DNA of 64,000 nucleotides from Parvularculaceae bacterium (GTDB taxonomy: Bacteria; Pseudomonadota; Alphaproteobacteria; Caulobacterales; Parvularculaceae). The notes beneath the pieces are model-generated. The model was not told the origin of the DNA. It was given only the letters and a program-made list of their open reading frames with translations, and did not search any database. Numbering within the stretch: position 1 is the stretch's first letter; each line of letters begins with the position of its first letter. Made by a program: the position numbers and the translations under genes. The DNA lies in the NCBI GenBank assembly GCA_021776475.1, contig JAJFFV010000005.1:62001-126000 (forward strand), given 5' to 3'. Below, one piece after another: positions 1-9,244 of this stretch.

Positions 1-1213
1 AAAAGAAATTGATATTGTTTGTATAGTGATTCAAAGAACGAAATCTAGCGCGCTCATCTTCACCTGTCAGCCGTTTCAACAATATTGTTGCAATTGTATC
101 GCGGGTCTGCAGCCGGTTTGAATTAAACTCTGGAAAGTGCAGTCGAGAATTGTCAATCGCCTGCTGATACTGTTCTTCCTCCGCGAGAAAACGAATGGTC
201 ATCTGTTGGGCAACGTCGCTTTCTGACTCACCTCGATACTGGGTGGAGACCAGCTCAAGATCTTTTGCAAAGCTCGTATAGGGCGTGGTCTCGCTTGCCT
301 CACCCAGCGTAAAAAGAGCCTTGGGCTGCAGCGGTCCCTGCGTCTGGGCGACTTGCCTTAGCTGAGCCAGGCCAGCCTGATCACCGCGGCCCGTTCCGAT
401 CAGCGATTCAAGATACAATATTGCGGTATCTTCGGCCCGGCCCAGCTTTTGCGCTTTTTTCAGCAACTCCATGGCGAGATCAAAATCTTCCTGCTCCGCT
501 GCAAGAATGCCCAATTGCGTTGAGAAAAAGAACTGCAGATCGGCAGGTAACTGCCCGATTTCTGTAATATATTCTTTTGTAAACCCAATTGCCTGCACCG
601 GGTCGTGCTTTATCAACGATGCCGCAACCCATAGGCCCGCTTTATCCGTACAGGTTATATAAGCCGCAATTTCTGATGATGTTTTTATATCAGGACCGGA
701 TAGAACGCTCGCCATTTGTCCGGCAAGTTGAATGCGGTCTGTCGGCATCAGATCTGTCAGCACCGACGCTTCTTCGGGCATCGCTAAGGCCAGATATGAT
801 CTGGCCAGATCGAGCCCGATTTCGTTGATGTACTCGCCCCTTAAGCTGACGAGATCATTGCGTAGCTGGAAAATGTCATCATAGGTTGTGCCTTCCTTGA
901 AGGCGGTGAAATCGAACACTTCTGCAATTTCACAGTGGCTTGGTGCAACCTGTTCGACTTGTCCGGAATCGAAACGCAGGGATCGTGCAGTCACTTTAGA
1001 TCCGGCTGCAACAGTAGTTGCTCCCACCGCTGCATCTGGAGTTACTTGCTCGCCGCGCATCGACAGGTAACCGCTTTCGGCCGCGTTCTGTAACAATTCA
1101 CGCAGTCGTTCAGCGGCCTCATCGATACGTTCAGGGTTGTCGTCAGCCATCACCGGCTGCAAAGACAGGAAACCAATCACGGCAGCTGCAGCTATGCTGA
1201 CAATCTTGTTCAT
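1..1213 (-). CDS. Secreted helical-repeat protein of the flagellar locus, C-terminus cut by window edge
   Basis: Open from the ATG at 1213 to the left edge without a stop, so at least 404 residues are visible and the C-terminus is missing. The N-terminus (MNKIVSIAAAAVIGFLSL, then PVMADD) is a clear Sec signal peptide. The rest is helix-rich with TPR-like pairs, for example FFFSTQLGILAAEQEDFDLA followed by LLKKAQKLGRAEDTAILYLE. The start overlaps the motA stop by 4 bp (ATGA), so the two are translationally coupled. I recognise no family. By position and topology it could be a periplasmic stator or basal-body factor comparable to rhizobial MotC, but I see no alignment to MotC and infer this from context only. 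Confidence 0.8.
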   Translation of the reverse strand, partial: MNKIVSIAAAAVIGFLSLQPVMADDNPERIDEAAERLRELLQNAAESGYLSMRGEQVTPDAAVGATTVAAGSKVTARSLRFDSGQVEQVAPSHCEIAEVFDFTAFKEGTTYDDIFQLRNDLVSLRGEYINEIGLDLARSYLALAMPEEASVLTDLMPTDRIQLAGQMASVLSGPDIKTSSEIAAYITCTDKAGLWVAASLIKHDPVQAIGFTKEYITEIGQLPADLQFFFSTQLGILAAEQEDFDLAMELLKKAQKLGRAEDTAILYLESLIGTGRGDQAGLAQLRQVAQTQGPLQPKALFTLGEASETTPYTSFAKDLELVSTQYRGESESDVAQQMTIRFLAEEEQYQQAIDNSRLHFPEFNSNRLQTRDTIATILLKRLTGEDERARFRSLNHYTNNINFF

Positions 1214-2076
1214 GCCGCTTTCCGCAAATCCTTCAGGGCTTCTTCCATCTCGACAAAGCTTGGGCGATTCCGTCTTGGCGTGTTGCGCCGCGCAACTTCG
1301 ACGCAAATGTTTGTCGGGTTTTTGTGGAGGCTGGAGACCAGCATTTCCCTAATCAGAGAATAAAAGTAGTGCTCTTCCTCGCGAACGGCGGTCACTTTCG
1401 TCGCAAAAGGGCCAACGACCCCATAAGCGAGAAATACGCCCAAAAATGTTCCGACCAACGCGCCACCGATCATTTTCCCGAGCACTTCGGGTGGTTTGTC
1501 AATAGACGCCATGGTTTTGATCACACCCAGAACTGCCGCTACAATACCAAGAGCTGGCAGTGCGTCGGCCATGTTTTGAAGGGCGTGAGAACCATGAAGC
1601 GAGTCTTCCTGCATGCTCTCCAATTGCTTTTCCAGCAACTCTTCGACCTGATAGACATTATCGAAGTTCATAATCATTGAGCGGATCGTATCGCAGATCA
1701 ATTCAATAGCTGCCTTGTCGTTCTGGATTCTAGGGTATTTGGAGAAGAGTTCTGATTCAGCAGGATTCTCGATATGCGTTTCGATATCTACTGGGCTCTC
1801 GCGCAGTATACGTACCAGCTCGTGCATGAGGCACAATAGGTCGGTGTAATCTGATTTTTTCCATTTTGGCCCTTTGAAAACAGCCATAACATCGGAAATT
1901 GTGTGTTTTACGGTCGGCATATCGTTGGCCGCAAAAAAAGCACCAATCGCTGCCCCACCGATGATCATCATCTCGAATGGTAGGGATGCCATAATAATGC
2001 TCATTTTGCCGCCGGCCAGGATGTAGCCGCCGAATACCATCACCAGTGTTATGACAAGGCCAATGATTGCGTTCAT
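1210..2076 (-). CDS. motA: Flagellar motor stator protein MotA
   Basis: A 288-residue inner-membrane stator subunit that forms the proton channel with MotB. Seen: an N-terminal hydrophobic pair (IIGLVITLVMVFGGYILAGG and a second segment near residues 32-50), a long cytoplasmic loop rich in charges, and two C-terminal membrane helices including ADALPALGIVAAVLGVIKTM, which carries the conserved proline of the MotA family. The length is normal. It is transcribed leftward and overlaps the downstream secreted gene by 4 bp. It is separated from motB, which is read in the opposite direction from 3398, so the usual motAB operon is split, as in rhizobia. Confidence in the family is high. Confidence 0.95.
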   Translation of the reverse strand: MNAIIGLVITLVMVFGGYILAGGKMSIIMASLPFEMMIIGGAAIGAFFAANDMPTVKHTISDVMAVFKGPKWKKSDYTDLLCLMHELVRILRESPVDIETHIENPAESELFSKYPRIQNDKAAIELICDTIRSMIMNFDNVYQVEELLEKQLESMQEDSLHGSHALQNMADALPALGIVAAVLGVIKTMASIDKPPEVLGKMIGGALVGTFLGVFLAYGVVGPFATKVTAVREEEHYFYSLIREMLVSSLHKNPTNICVEVARRNTPRRNRPSFVEMEEALKDLRKAA

Positions 2077-2216
2077 GCCAACTGGCGTAATCTATTTTAG
2101 GTTTATAAATAGTAAACTATCTATCTGGGGTTGAGTATTTTTACTCTTTATTAACCCGGCGATTTCGCCGCGATATCAGGTACTTCCGAGAAATATTGAG
2201 AGGTGACCAAAACAGA

Positions 2217-3200
2217 TCAAGCGGTGATCAGATTTGGCAGATCCATGATGAAATCTCGGTCGAGGTCATCATGTAATTTGACCGCCTTGAATTGTTTGAA
2301 AATGCCAAGTTGGGAGCGCGCGATATTTACTTTTCCCGCCCTGGTCTCGGCTTTGACAACGAGGTCCGACAAGGACACGCCGGGCAATTGAATGACCTGG
2401 TTGACCTTAAAACGTGAGCATTCAGCAACAGACATAGAACAGCTTTCGAGCACGATACTGAGCGGCAACTTCGCTTGAAGTACAGCTGATCGCATGTGTC
2501 CGACCCAGGGATCGTTGGGATCCAACTCGGATGCTGCCATCCGGTTTTTGCTGACAAGGCTTATTTTTTCGAGCGCCGCATAGGGGAAACAAAGGCCAAT
2601 AAAATGATCGCCGCCGCCGTCTTCAGAAATATTCAGTGTGTACTGGAAAAGGTCATTGTCTTCTTCTATCCCCTTTAGGTCCTCCAGAGATAGAAACTGG
2701 TCCCTTAAGACCAACTCCGGTCTGTCTTCTGGACCCATCACTGCCTCAAAAGCGCGTCGCATCCCGTCAATTAGCTGTTGTGCGACGGGTTGCAGGAGAT
2801 AAAGATCAAGAAGGCCTGGCGTTGCCTCGTCTGGCTCTTCCTCACCATCTGCTGCCAGTTTTTTTTCTGTCATCATCGATGCCAGGGATGGCGAAAAATA
2901 TATTAAGGCTGCAAAGACCTCCATAGACGTACCGAGGTGGTAGAATGTTGTTTCGGTATCAAAACCCGTCCGGAATTTCTGTAATGATTGTTTGCCCATG
3001 GTGTGAGTGGCGGAAGTAATATCGCGGCCGAGTGCCTCGCCGACGGTTTTCAGTGTTTCCTTCTTTATCTCTCCCCATAAGGAAGACATATTCTTGACGC
3101 CGCTGGATGTTGTGCTTTTGCCGTCGAGCTTCTTGCGAAGGACAGATTTTTCACTGGAAATGACGACTTCTTCGTCATCAGATTTTTTGTCTGAGGGCAT
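2217..3200 (-). CDS. fliM: Divergent flagellar motor switch protein FliM
   Basis: A 327-residue C-ring protein. The CheC-like middle domain is visible (HFIGLCFPYAALEKI near residues 205-220), and the C-terminal 80 residues form a SpoA/FliN-like domain (LPLSIVLESCSMSVAE, then FKVNQVIQLPGVSLSDL). The N-terminus is acidic and lysine-rich (MPSDKKSDDEEVVISSEKS). It lacks the LSQxEIDALL-type CheY-P-binding peptide found at the start of typical FliM proteins. A 140-bp gap separates its stop from the motA start, so motA may have its own promoter. A TTAACCAT element lies 47 bp upstream of the ATG. The assignment rests on domain order, and the protein is clearly divergent. Confidence 0.85.
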   Translation of the reverse strand: MPSDKKSDDEEVVISSEKSVLRKKLDGKSTTSSGVKNMSSLWGEIKKETLKTVGEALGRDITSATHTMGKQSLQKFRTGFDTETTFYHLGTSMEVFAALIYFSPSLASMMTEKKLAADGEEEPDEATPGLLDLYLLQPVAQQLIDGMRRAFEAVMGPEDRPELVLRDQFLSLEDLKGIEEDNDLFQYTLNISEDGGGDHFIGLCFPYAALEKISLVSKNRMAASELDPNDPWVGHMRSAVLQAKLPLSIVLESCSMSVAECSRFKVNQVIQLPGVSLSDLVVKAETRAGKVNIARSQLGIFKQFKAVKLHDDLDRDFIMDLPNLITA

Positions 3201-3247
3201 AATACCAATCCGTTTGCCGTTCGAAAATCTTAGTAAGTGGTTTACGG

Positions 3248-3255
3248 ATGGTTAA
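3248..3255 (-). promoter_or_regulatory. CtrA-type half-site upstream of fliM
   Basis: The minus strand reads TTAACCAT here, 47 bp upstream of the fliM ATG. The same octamer stands at a similar distance before fliF (13648-13655) and before the histidine kinase at 17323. TTAACCAT is the known half-site of the alphaproteobacterial cell-cycle regulator CtrA, which controls early flagellar genes in Caulobacter. Binding here is inferred. Confidence 0.4.
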
Positions 3256-3397
3256 TTCCCATGCGCATATTTCAACTTTAGCGCGATTAATCACGTTTTT
3301 ACACTTATGGCTAATTATTCCTAAGTTCTCATTTTGTCACCTGGGTGTCAGAGCCGGGAACACACAGAGTAGAAAAAACAGGGCCGGGTGGTATAAA

Positions 3398-4210
3398 TTG
3401 GCTGAAGAACTTCAACCGATAATCAAACGTAAGAAGGTTATCGCTGGCGGCGGTCACCATGGCGGCGCATGGAAAGTCGCCTATGCTGACTTCGTAACGG
3501 CGATGATGGCGTTCTTCCTGCTGATGTGGTTGTTAAACGCGACCACCGAGGACCAGCGCAAAGGTATTGCTGACTATTTCAACCCAACCATTCCCCTCAG
3601 CCGCATTTCCGGCGGTGGCTCAATGGCGCTGAGCGGTGACACAATCCAAACGCAGGACACGCTGTCTCAATCGGGAACCGGCACCAAAACCAAGGACAGC
3701 TCAAGCAAAGTTGACGACAAGAGTGCTGAGAAAAATGCTGAAAAAGGCGAAGCGCTCACGGAACAGAAAGTCGCGCTCCTTCAGGAAGCCATAAACGACA
3801 GCGAAGCTGCCCTTGCCGATCATCTTCGCGTAAAAATGAGCCCTGAGGGCCTGGTGATTGAAATTGTTGAGTCAGATGGTGTTCCGCTGTTTTCGGTCGG
3901 TAATGCGCAGCCTTCAGCAATGCTGCGTCAGCTCCTTGAGATCGTCGCGACGTCGTTCAAGGATATGGAAAACAGTCTGAAAATCGTAGGGCATACAGAC
4001 GCCAGCGGATACGGTGAAAATGCCACTTACACGAACTGGGATTTATCAAGCGACCGTGCAAACACCGCCAGGCGGCTGATCGTTCAATCGGGGTTTCCAG
4101 CATCGCAAATTGTCGAAGTGTCGGGCAAGGCAGACAGCGATCCTTTGTCCAATGATATTTACGCCGCCGAGAACAGGCGCATCTCACTGACAATTTTGCG
4201 TAAAGACTAG
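3398..4210 (+). CDS. motB: Flagellar motor stator protein MotB
   Basis: A 270-residue peptidoglycan-anchoring stator subunit. From the TTG at 3398 the protein begins LAEELQPIIKRKK, the normal MotB-like cytoplasmic start. Then comes the single membrane helix with the proton-binding aspartate (AYADFVTAMMAFF, Asp31). The C-terminal half is an OmpA-like domain (KIVGHTDASGYGENATYTNW, then SGKADSDPLSN and NRRISL). An in-frame ATG at 3248 would add 50 residues with an unrelated hydrophobic stretch and seems too far upstream. The TTG is preceded by a weak purine-rich site. It is divergent from fliM and followed by flgE after 86 bp. Confidence 0.92.
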   Translation: MAEELQPIIKRKKVIAGGGHHGGAWKVAYADFVTAMMAFFLLMWLLNATTEDQRKGIADYFNPTIPLSRISGGGSMALSGDTIQTQDTLSQSGTGTKTKDSSSKVDDKSAEKNAEKGEALTEQKVALLQEAINDSEAALADHLRVKMSPEGLVIEIVESDGVPLFSVGNAQPSAMLRQLLEIVATSFKDMENSLKIVGHTDASGYGENATYTNWDLSSDRANTARRLIVQSGFPASQIVEVSGKADSDPLSNDIYAAENRRISLTILRKD

Positions 4211-4296
4211 ATTGCTGATTGTAAGAGACCCGTTATTCCTTTCTTAACGGTCGAAACTTACAACCTATAGTCGCAGTTTACAAAAGGGCTAAACTT

Positions 4297-5601
4297 ATGA
4301 GTATTTCATCCGCGCTGAATGCCAGCGTGGCGGGACTACGGGTAAATGCAACCCGCCTTGCCACGATTTCAGACAATATCGCGAACTCTGCCACCTTTGG
4401 CTACAAACGCTCAGCGATAGATTTTTCCTCCCAGGTAATCAAACAGCAACAAAACTCCTATTCAGCCGGCGGCGTCAGCGCGTCGGTTTTTCGCGATGTA
4501 CAAGCGCAAGGATCTTTGATCGGTACAGGGAGTTCGACCGATTTAGCGGTCGCTGGCCGCGGTCTCATTCCAGTGACAGATGAAGCGGGCACAACACAGC
4601 TCGCCTCAGCCCGGTCGTTATCACTAACGTCGACAGGTTCATTTTCAGCCGACCAGAACGGTTTTCTTAGAACATCTGGCGGTGCTTTCCTGCTTGGCTG
4701 GGAAGCTGACACGAATGGCAATATTATTAATGTGAGCCGCGACAGCGGCGCCGGCCTTGTGCCAATCAATGTCAACATCAACCAGTTTGTTGCAGCGCCA
4801 ACAACCACGATTGATCTCGGCGTCAACCTGCCAGCAGATGCGACAAACTCTGGGAGTACCGGCGATCCGTTTACATTGCCCATCGAGTATTTCGACAACC
4901 TTGGCCGGTCACAAACTTTAACACTGGATTTCACACCGCAAATTCCGGCAAGCGGATCAAGCAACCAATGGTCAGTTTCCGTACTCGACAGTGCGACGAT
5001 TCCGGCAGCACCGATTGCCAGTTTCGATATTGAATTCGACACCAGCGTCAGCAATGGTGGTTCAATTTTGAATATCACAAACACAACCGGCACAACCTAT
5101 GATCCGGTTACCGGAACACTTGTCGCAAACGCGGCGAGCGGCCCAATAGATCTTTTCGTCGGCCGGATTAATGACAGTGCCGGCCTGACACAACTCGCCG
5201 GACCGTTCTCCCCCAATGCAGTGACCAAGAACGGTGCCCCTATTGGCAATTTGAATGCAGTTGAAATTGATAATCGCGGTTTCTTGGAAGCGATCTACGA
5301 TACGGGTTTCCGACGCGTGCTGTATCAAATCCCGGTAGCAGATGTACCTAACCTGAACGGATTGACGCCATTGGCGGATCAGGGTTTCGCTGTTTCACAA
5401 TCCAGTGGCGACCTCTACTTCTGGGATTCCGGTACCGGCCCGGTTGGCGTCACCACCGGGTTCTCCTTGATGGAATCAACAACGGACGTTGCGGCGGAAT
5501 TGACTGACCTGATCGAAACTCAGCGAGCCTATTCTTCCAATGCAACTGTTGTTCAGACTGTAGATGAAATTCTGCAGGAAACATCGAATTTGGGACGTTA
5601 A
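4297..5601 (+). CDS. flgE: Flagellar hook protein FlgE
   Basis: A 434-residue hook subunit. The N-terminal rod/hook motif is clear (MSISSALNASVAGLRVNATR, then ISDNIANSATFGYKR). The C-terminal coiled segment ends DLIETQRAYSSNATVVQTVD plus a short tail, as in FlgE/FlgG proteins. The D1/D2 region between is rich in Gly, Ser and Thr. AAAGGG lies a few bases upstream of the ATG. It heads a rightward run flgE-flgK-flgL-flgI with short gaps. A possible promoter (TTAACG at 4244-4249, 16 bp, TATAGT at 4266-4271) precedes it, but the match is only fair. Confidence 0.93.
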   Translation: MSISSALNASVAGLRVNATRLATISDNIANSATFGYKRSAIDFSSQVIKQQQNSYSAGGVSASVFRDVQAQGSLIGTGSSTDLAVAGRGLIPVTDEAGTTQLASARSLSLTSTGSFSADQNGFLRTSGGAFLLGWEADTNGNIINVSRDSGAGLVPINVNINQFVAAPTTTIDLGVNLPADATNSGSTGDPFTLPIEYFDNLGRSQTLTLDFTPQIPASGSSNQWSVSVLDSATIPAAPIASFDIEFDTSVSNGGSILNITNTTGTTYDPVTGTLVANAASGPIDLFVGRINDSAGLTQLAGPFSPNAVTKNGAPIGNLNAVEIDNRGFLEAIYDTGFRRVLYQIPVADVPNLNGLTPLADQGFAVSQSSGDLYFWDSGTGPVGVTTGFSLMESTTDVAAELTDLIETQRAYSSNATVVQTVDEILQETSNLGR

Positions 5602-5645
5602 TTTAGTGGAGAGGGCGCAACTAGCGTGACAAGGAGACAACATCC

Positions 5646-7115
5646 ATGACACTTTCCCGCGCCCTCTCCAATGCCTATTCCGGCCTCGCAACAGCATCGT
5701 TCCGGGCTGATATTGCCTCCAACAACGTCGCCAACGCGAACACACCCGGATATGTCCGGCGCACCGCTTTGCTTGCTGAGAACACCGTTGGGGGCCTGGG
5801 TGCCGGTGTTCGGGCAATTGGGGTTGCACGATCTCAAGACGTTGCTCTTTCTGCGGAACGTCGCCAAGCAGAAGCCTCTGCCGGTCGCGCCGATGTTATT
5901 TCCCGGGCCTACACGGAACTTAATCGCGCGCTTGGCGAACCTGACGATGCAACCGGACTGTTCGCATCGTATCAAGGGTTCGAGACAGCGATGCGCGAAC
6001 TTTCCTTGACGCCTGAATCAGCAGCGCTGCAAAATGGTCTTTTCACATCCACGAACCAATTGGTCACACAGCTCAACGATTTATCATCCCTTGGACAACG
6101 CCAGCGCGTAGAGGCTGATACCGCCATCGCAAAAGCTGTCACGACGATTAACAGCAACCTGAATGAGATTGAACAAATCAATGGCGATATCGCCGGTCTC
6201 AATGAGCAGTCTGGAGAGGCAGCGGCGCTTGAAGATCGGCGCCAGCTGCTTGTCGACCAGATTTCACAATTTATTCCAGTAAAACAAATTCCCGGTAATC
6301 AGGGCACTATTAATCTGATTACCAATGAAGGGGTTTTTCTTTTGTCGGGTAGGGTTCGAGAAATCAGTTTCTCTCCCGCTGTGTCGATCCCTCCCGGTGC
6401 CACATACGACGATGGAGCTGGCAGCTTGTCAGGCCTGAGCGTTGGCAACCAGAATATTACCCCAGGCAGCTCAAGCACATTTGCTGGTCAATCAGGCCTG
6501 ATGGCAGGTTTCTTCTCCGTTCGCGACGCGTCAGCGCCGGAATTTCTGGATCAAATCGACGCGTTGGCAGCCGATCTCATCAGTCGTTTTTCCGACGACG
6601 CACTGGACCCAACCAAAACACCAGGCGATCCAGGCATCTTTACCGACAACGGCAATGCGCTTGACCCGTTGAATATTACCGGCCTCGCCAGCAGGCTCAA
6701 AATCAATGCAGCAGTTGATCCGGCCCAAGGCGGCCTCCTGTCACGGTTCCGTGATGGTCTTGGGGCGACAGTTGAAGGACCTAGCGGAGACGCCTCGATC
6801 ATCGGCAACTTCCTTGATGCCTTTACTGCACGACAAACCGCCCCTGCAGGATCCGGTCTCACTGGTTTCTTATCATCGATTGAATCGGTCGCGGGCGTTA
6901 CCTCTCTTGTCGGAGACAAACGCGTTCGTTCTGATGCGGTTCTTTCCTCAGCGATCGCGCGCGCTGAGATTCTCAGCGATGCTGAGCTCGCTAAAACCGG
7001 TGTCGATACTGACCAGGAACTACAATCTCTTCTGTTGATTGAACAAGCCTATGCAGCCAACGCACGTGTGGTTCAGACAGTCAGTGACATGATCAACAGA
7101 CTCTTACAGATCTGA
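5646..7115 (+). CDS. flgK: Flagellar hook-associated protein 1 FlgK
   Basis: A 489-residue hook-filament junction protein. The N-terminus has the flagellar rod motif (ALSNAYSGLATASFRADIAS, then NNVANANTPGYVRR). The C-terminus has the matching helix (DQELQSLLLIEQAYAANARV, then VQTVSDMINRLLQI). The middle contains the FlgK-type EINQINGDIAGLNEQ-like segment around residues 175-190. GGAGA lies upstream of the ATG. It is followed directly by flgL, whose ATG starts one base after the flgK stop. Confidence 0.95.
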   Translation: MTLSRALSNAYSGLATASFRADIASNNVANANTPGYVRRTALLAENTVGGLGAGVRAIGVARSQDVALSAERRQAEASAGRADVISRAYTELNRALGEPDDATGLFASYQGFETAMRELSLTPESAALQNGLFTSTNQLVTQLNDLSSLGQRQRVEADTAIAKAVTTINSNLNEIEQINGDIAGLNEQSGEAAALEDRRQLLVDQISQFIPVKQIPGNQGTINLITNEGVFLLSGRVREISFSPAVSIPPGATYDDGAGSLSGLSVGNQNITPGSSSTFAGQSGLMAGFFSVRDASAPEFLDQIDALAADLISRFSDDALDPTKTPGDPGIFTDNGNALDPLNITGLASRLKINAAVDPAQGGLLSRFRDGLGATVEGPSGDASIIGNFLDAFTARQTAPAGSGLTGFLSSIESVAGVTSLVGDKRVRSDAVLSSAIARAEILSDAELAKTGVDTDQELQSLLLIEQAYAANARVVQTVSDMINRLLQI

Positions 7116-7116
7116 T

Positions 7117-8127
7117 ATGTTTCTTTCATCCGTCCCAGACCTGCTTTCTTTCAACCGGTTCTCAAGAATAACCGCTGACTTGAAGAGCAAGATGAACCAG
7201 GCTTCGGTCGAGGCTGTTACTGGACGTCGGGAAGATCTGACTGCAGCAACAAAAGGCGCCGTTGGCGACGCCCATCTACTGAACAAGGCGCTGCAGGATA
7301 TTGAAAGCCGCAGCAATCTGTTTAATTTGACCGAGACAAGATTCAATTTGATGGGCCAGACCTTAAAAGGAGCCAGAATTACACTGGACAGTATAGGCAC
7401 GCGAGTTCTGAGCGTTCTTTCGAGCAACAGCAGCTCTGGGATTACAACAATTATCGATGAATCTGAGACAAACTTGCGAACAATATTCTCATCACTACAA
7501 GTCAATCAGGCCAATCGCAATTTGTTTTCTGGTGACGCGACTAATCTCCCACCCCTCGGAGATGTTGAACAATTGTTAAGCGACGTGCGCGGGATTGTGG
7601 CCGCGGGGCCGGATGTTGCAACGATCACCGCACAACTGGACACTTATTTTGATGATCCGACCGGGGGTTTTCAAACGAATATTTACCAGGGGGGCTCAGG
7701 CAACGCGACGCCCGTCCTTCTGGCGAATGATACCAGGATTGATTTTACGGTACGTGCGGATGATCCAGCGATCAAAGAAGTTTTGCGCGGTCTTGCGATC
7801 ATCGCCTCGGGCGATGTCGCGCCCTTCGCCCGTTTTTCCGCCGACTTTTCTGAGCTGTTTGATGCCGGCTCTTTTGCCATCAACAACGGAGAATCCGGTC
7901 TAGTTGAACTGGAAGCCACACTAGGCATTGGTTTGCAATTGATCGCCAACGCGGAAGATATCCAGGAAGCGGAAAAAATTACTCTGACTTCTGCCTACAA
8001 TAGTATGACGGCCCGAGATCAGTTTGAAGCTTCCACAGAATTGAAATTCCTCGAGACTCAACTCGAAACGTCGTACATCTTGACGAACCGCCTCTCAAAC
8101 CTGACCCTTTCCAATTTCTTACGGTAG
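7117..8127 (+). CDS. flgL: Flagellar hook-associated protein 3 FlgL
   Basis: A 336-residue flagellin-like junction protein, second in the hook-filament adaptor. Seen: an N-terminal flagellin-type helix with the QASVEAVTGRREDL segment, a middle with a short beta-rich insert, and a C-terminal helix (LTSAYNSMTARDQFEASTEL, then TSYILTNRLSNLTLSNFLR). The start is one base after the flgK stop, so translation is very likely coupled. Flagellin itself is not in the window. Confidence 0.88.
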   Translation: MFLSSVPDLLSFNRFSRITADLKSKMNQASVEAVTGRREDLTAATKGAVGDAHLLNKALQDIESRSNLFNLTETRFNLMGQTLKGARITLDSIGTRVLSVLSSNSSSGITTIIDESETNLRTIFSSLQVNQANRNLFSGDATNLPPLGDVEQLLSDVRGIVAAGPDVATITAQLDTYFDDPTGGFQTNIYQGGSGNATPVLLANDTRIDFTVRADDPAIKEVLRGLAIIASGDVAPFARFSADFSELFDAGSFAINNGESGLVELEATLGIGLQLIANAEDIQEAEKITLTSAYNSMTARDQFEASTELKFLETQLETSYILTNRLSNLTLSNFLR

Positions 8128-8134
8128 GATAAAA

Positions 8135-9244
8135 ATGAAAATACTCCAAACCCTCGCCTGCGCGATTCTCATGGCGACTTCAGTCATCGGGCAAGCTTTC
8201 GCTGATGTGAAGATCAAAGACATCGTTGATGTGGAAGGGGTACGCGACAACAGTTTGATGGGATTCGGCCTGGTCATAGGCCTTAACGGGAGCGGTGATA
8301 CACTGCGCAATTCACCTTATACCGAAGAAATCCTTTCCAGCGTGCTGGAAAGTCTCAATTTGAATGTGCAGGGTGAAGACTTTAGAGCCAACAATATTGC
8401 TGCCGTTATCGTTACGGCAAGTCTGCCGCCATTTTCCAGAGCTGGTTCAACCATCGATGTTACCGTATCCTCAATTGGTGACGCATCCAGCCTCTCAGGG
8501 GGTATGCTGATAATGACGCCGCTAAAAGGACCGGACGATCGGGTTTATGCGCTTGCGCAAGGCAGTGTTCTGGTCAGCGGATTTCAAGCCGAAGGGGCTG
8601 CAGCGCAGATCACCGAAGGTGTGCCAACCACTGGCACTATACCTGGAGGTGCCAGCATCGAGCGCGAACTGGATTTTGACTTTGGCTCTCTATCGCGCAT
8701 ACGCCTCGCCTTGCGTTCACCCGATTTTACGACGGCCTTGCGGATTGAAAACGCTGTAAACAACGGCACAGGCCGCATGTTGGCTCAGATGCTGGATGCC
8801 GGGACAATTGAACTGGACCTGCAAGGAGAAACGGGGTCACCGGCGCGGCTGATGAGCCAAATAGAGAACTTTACCCTCACGCCAGCCCAAAAAGCAAAAG
8901 TTGTCGTTGACCAGCGATCCGGCACGATTGTTCTCGGGGCTGATGTTAAAGTTTCGTCCGTTGCCGTAGCACAAGGCAACCTCTCCATCCGGATCGCGGA
9001 GACACCCGTTGCCGTTCAGCCAAATCCGTTTTCCGCGAATGGCGAATCAATCGTCCTGCCGCGCACGGCAATTGATGTCGTCGACGCTGAACCCGGTAAC
9101 ATCGGGATTGTTGAAAGCAATGTGACGCTTTCCCAACTGGTCGCCGGCCTCAACGCTCTCGGCGTGAGTCCTCGTGAGATGATTGATATTCTTAAATCAA
9201 TGAAAACAGCTGGTGCACTGCACGCTGAACTTATTCTTCAATAG
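8135..9244 (+). CDS. flgI: Flagellar P-ring protein FlgI
   Basis: A 369-residue periplasmic P-ring subunit. A Sec signal peptide ends near AFADVK, followed by the family opening VKIKDIVDVEGVRDNSLMGF and GLVIGLNGSGDTLRN. The C-terminus carries SNVTLSQLVAGLNALGVSPR followed by an ILKSMKTAGALHAEL end, typical of FlgI. GGAT precedes the ATG. The last 14 bp overlap the 3' end of the convergent fliG. No flgA or flgH is seen beside it. Confidence 0.96.
   Translation: MKILQTLACAILMATSVIGQAFADVKIKDIVDVEGVRDNSLMGFGLVIGLNGSGDTLRNSPYTEEILSSVLESLNLNVQGEDFRANNIAAVIVTASLPPFSRAGSTIDVTVSSIGDASSLSGGMLIMTPLKGPDDRVYALAQGSVLVSGFQAEGAAAQITEGVPTTGTIPGGASIERELDFDFGSLSRIRLALRSPDFTTALRIENAVNNGTGRMLAQMLDAGTIELDLQGETGSPARLMSQIENFTLTPAQKAKVVVDQRSGTIVLGADVKVSSVAVAQGNLSIRIAETPVAVQPNPFSANGESIVLPRTAIDVVDAEPGNIGIVESNVTLSQLVAGLNALGVSPREMIDILKSMKTAGALHAELILQ

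Noticed and set aside
3248-3397. N-terminal extension of MotB from ATG 3248
   Set aside because: It would add 50 residues with an extra hydrophobic segment not found in MotB; the TTG at 3398 gives the normal N-terminus.
4244-4271. Promoter TTAACG-N16-TATAGT before flgE
   Set aside because: Only a fair match and a short spacer; mentioned with flgE but not listed as a feature.
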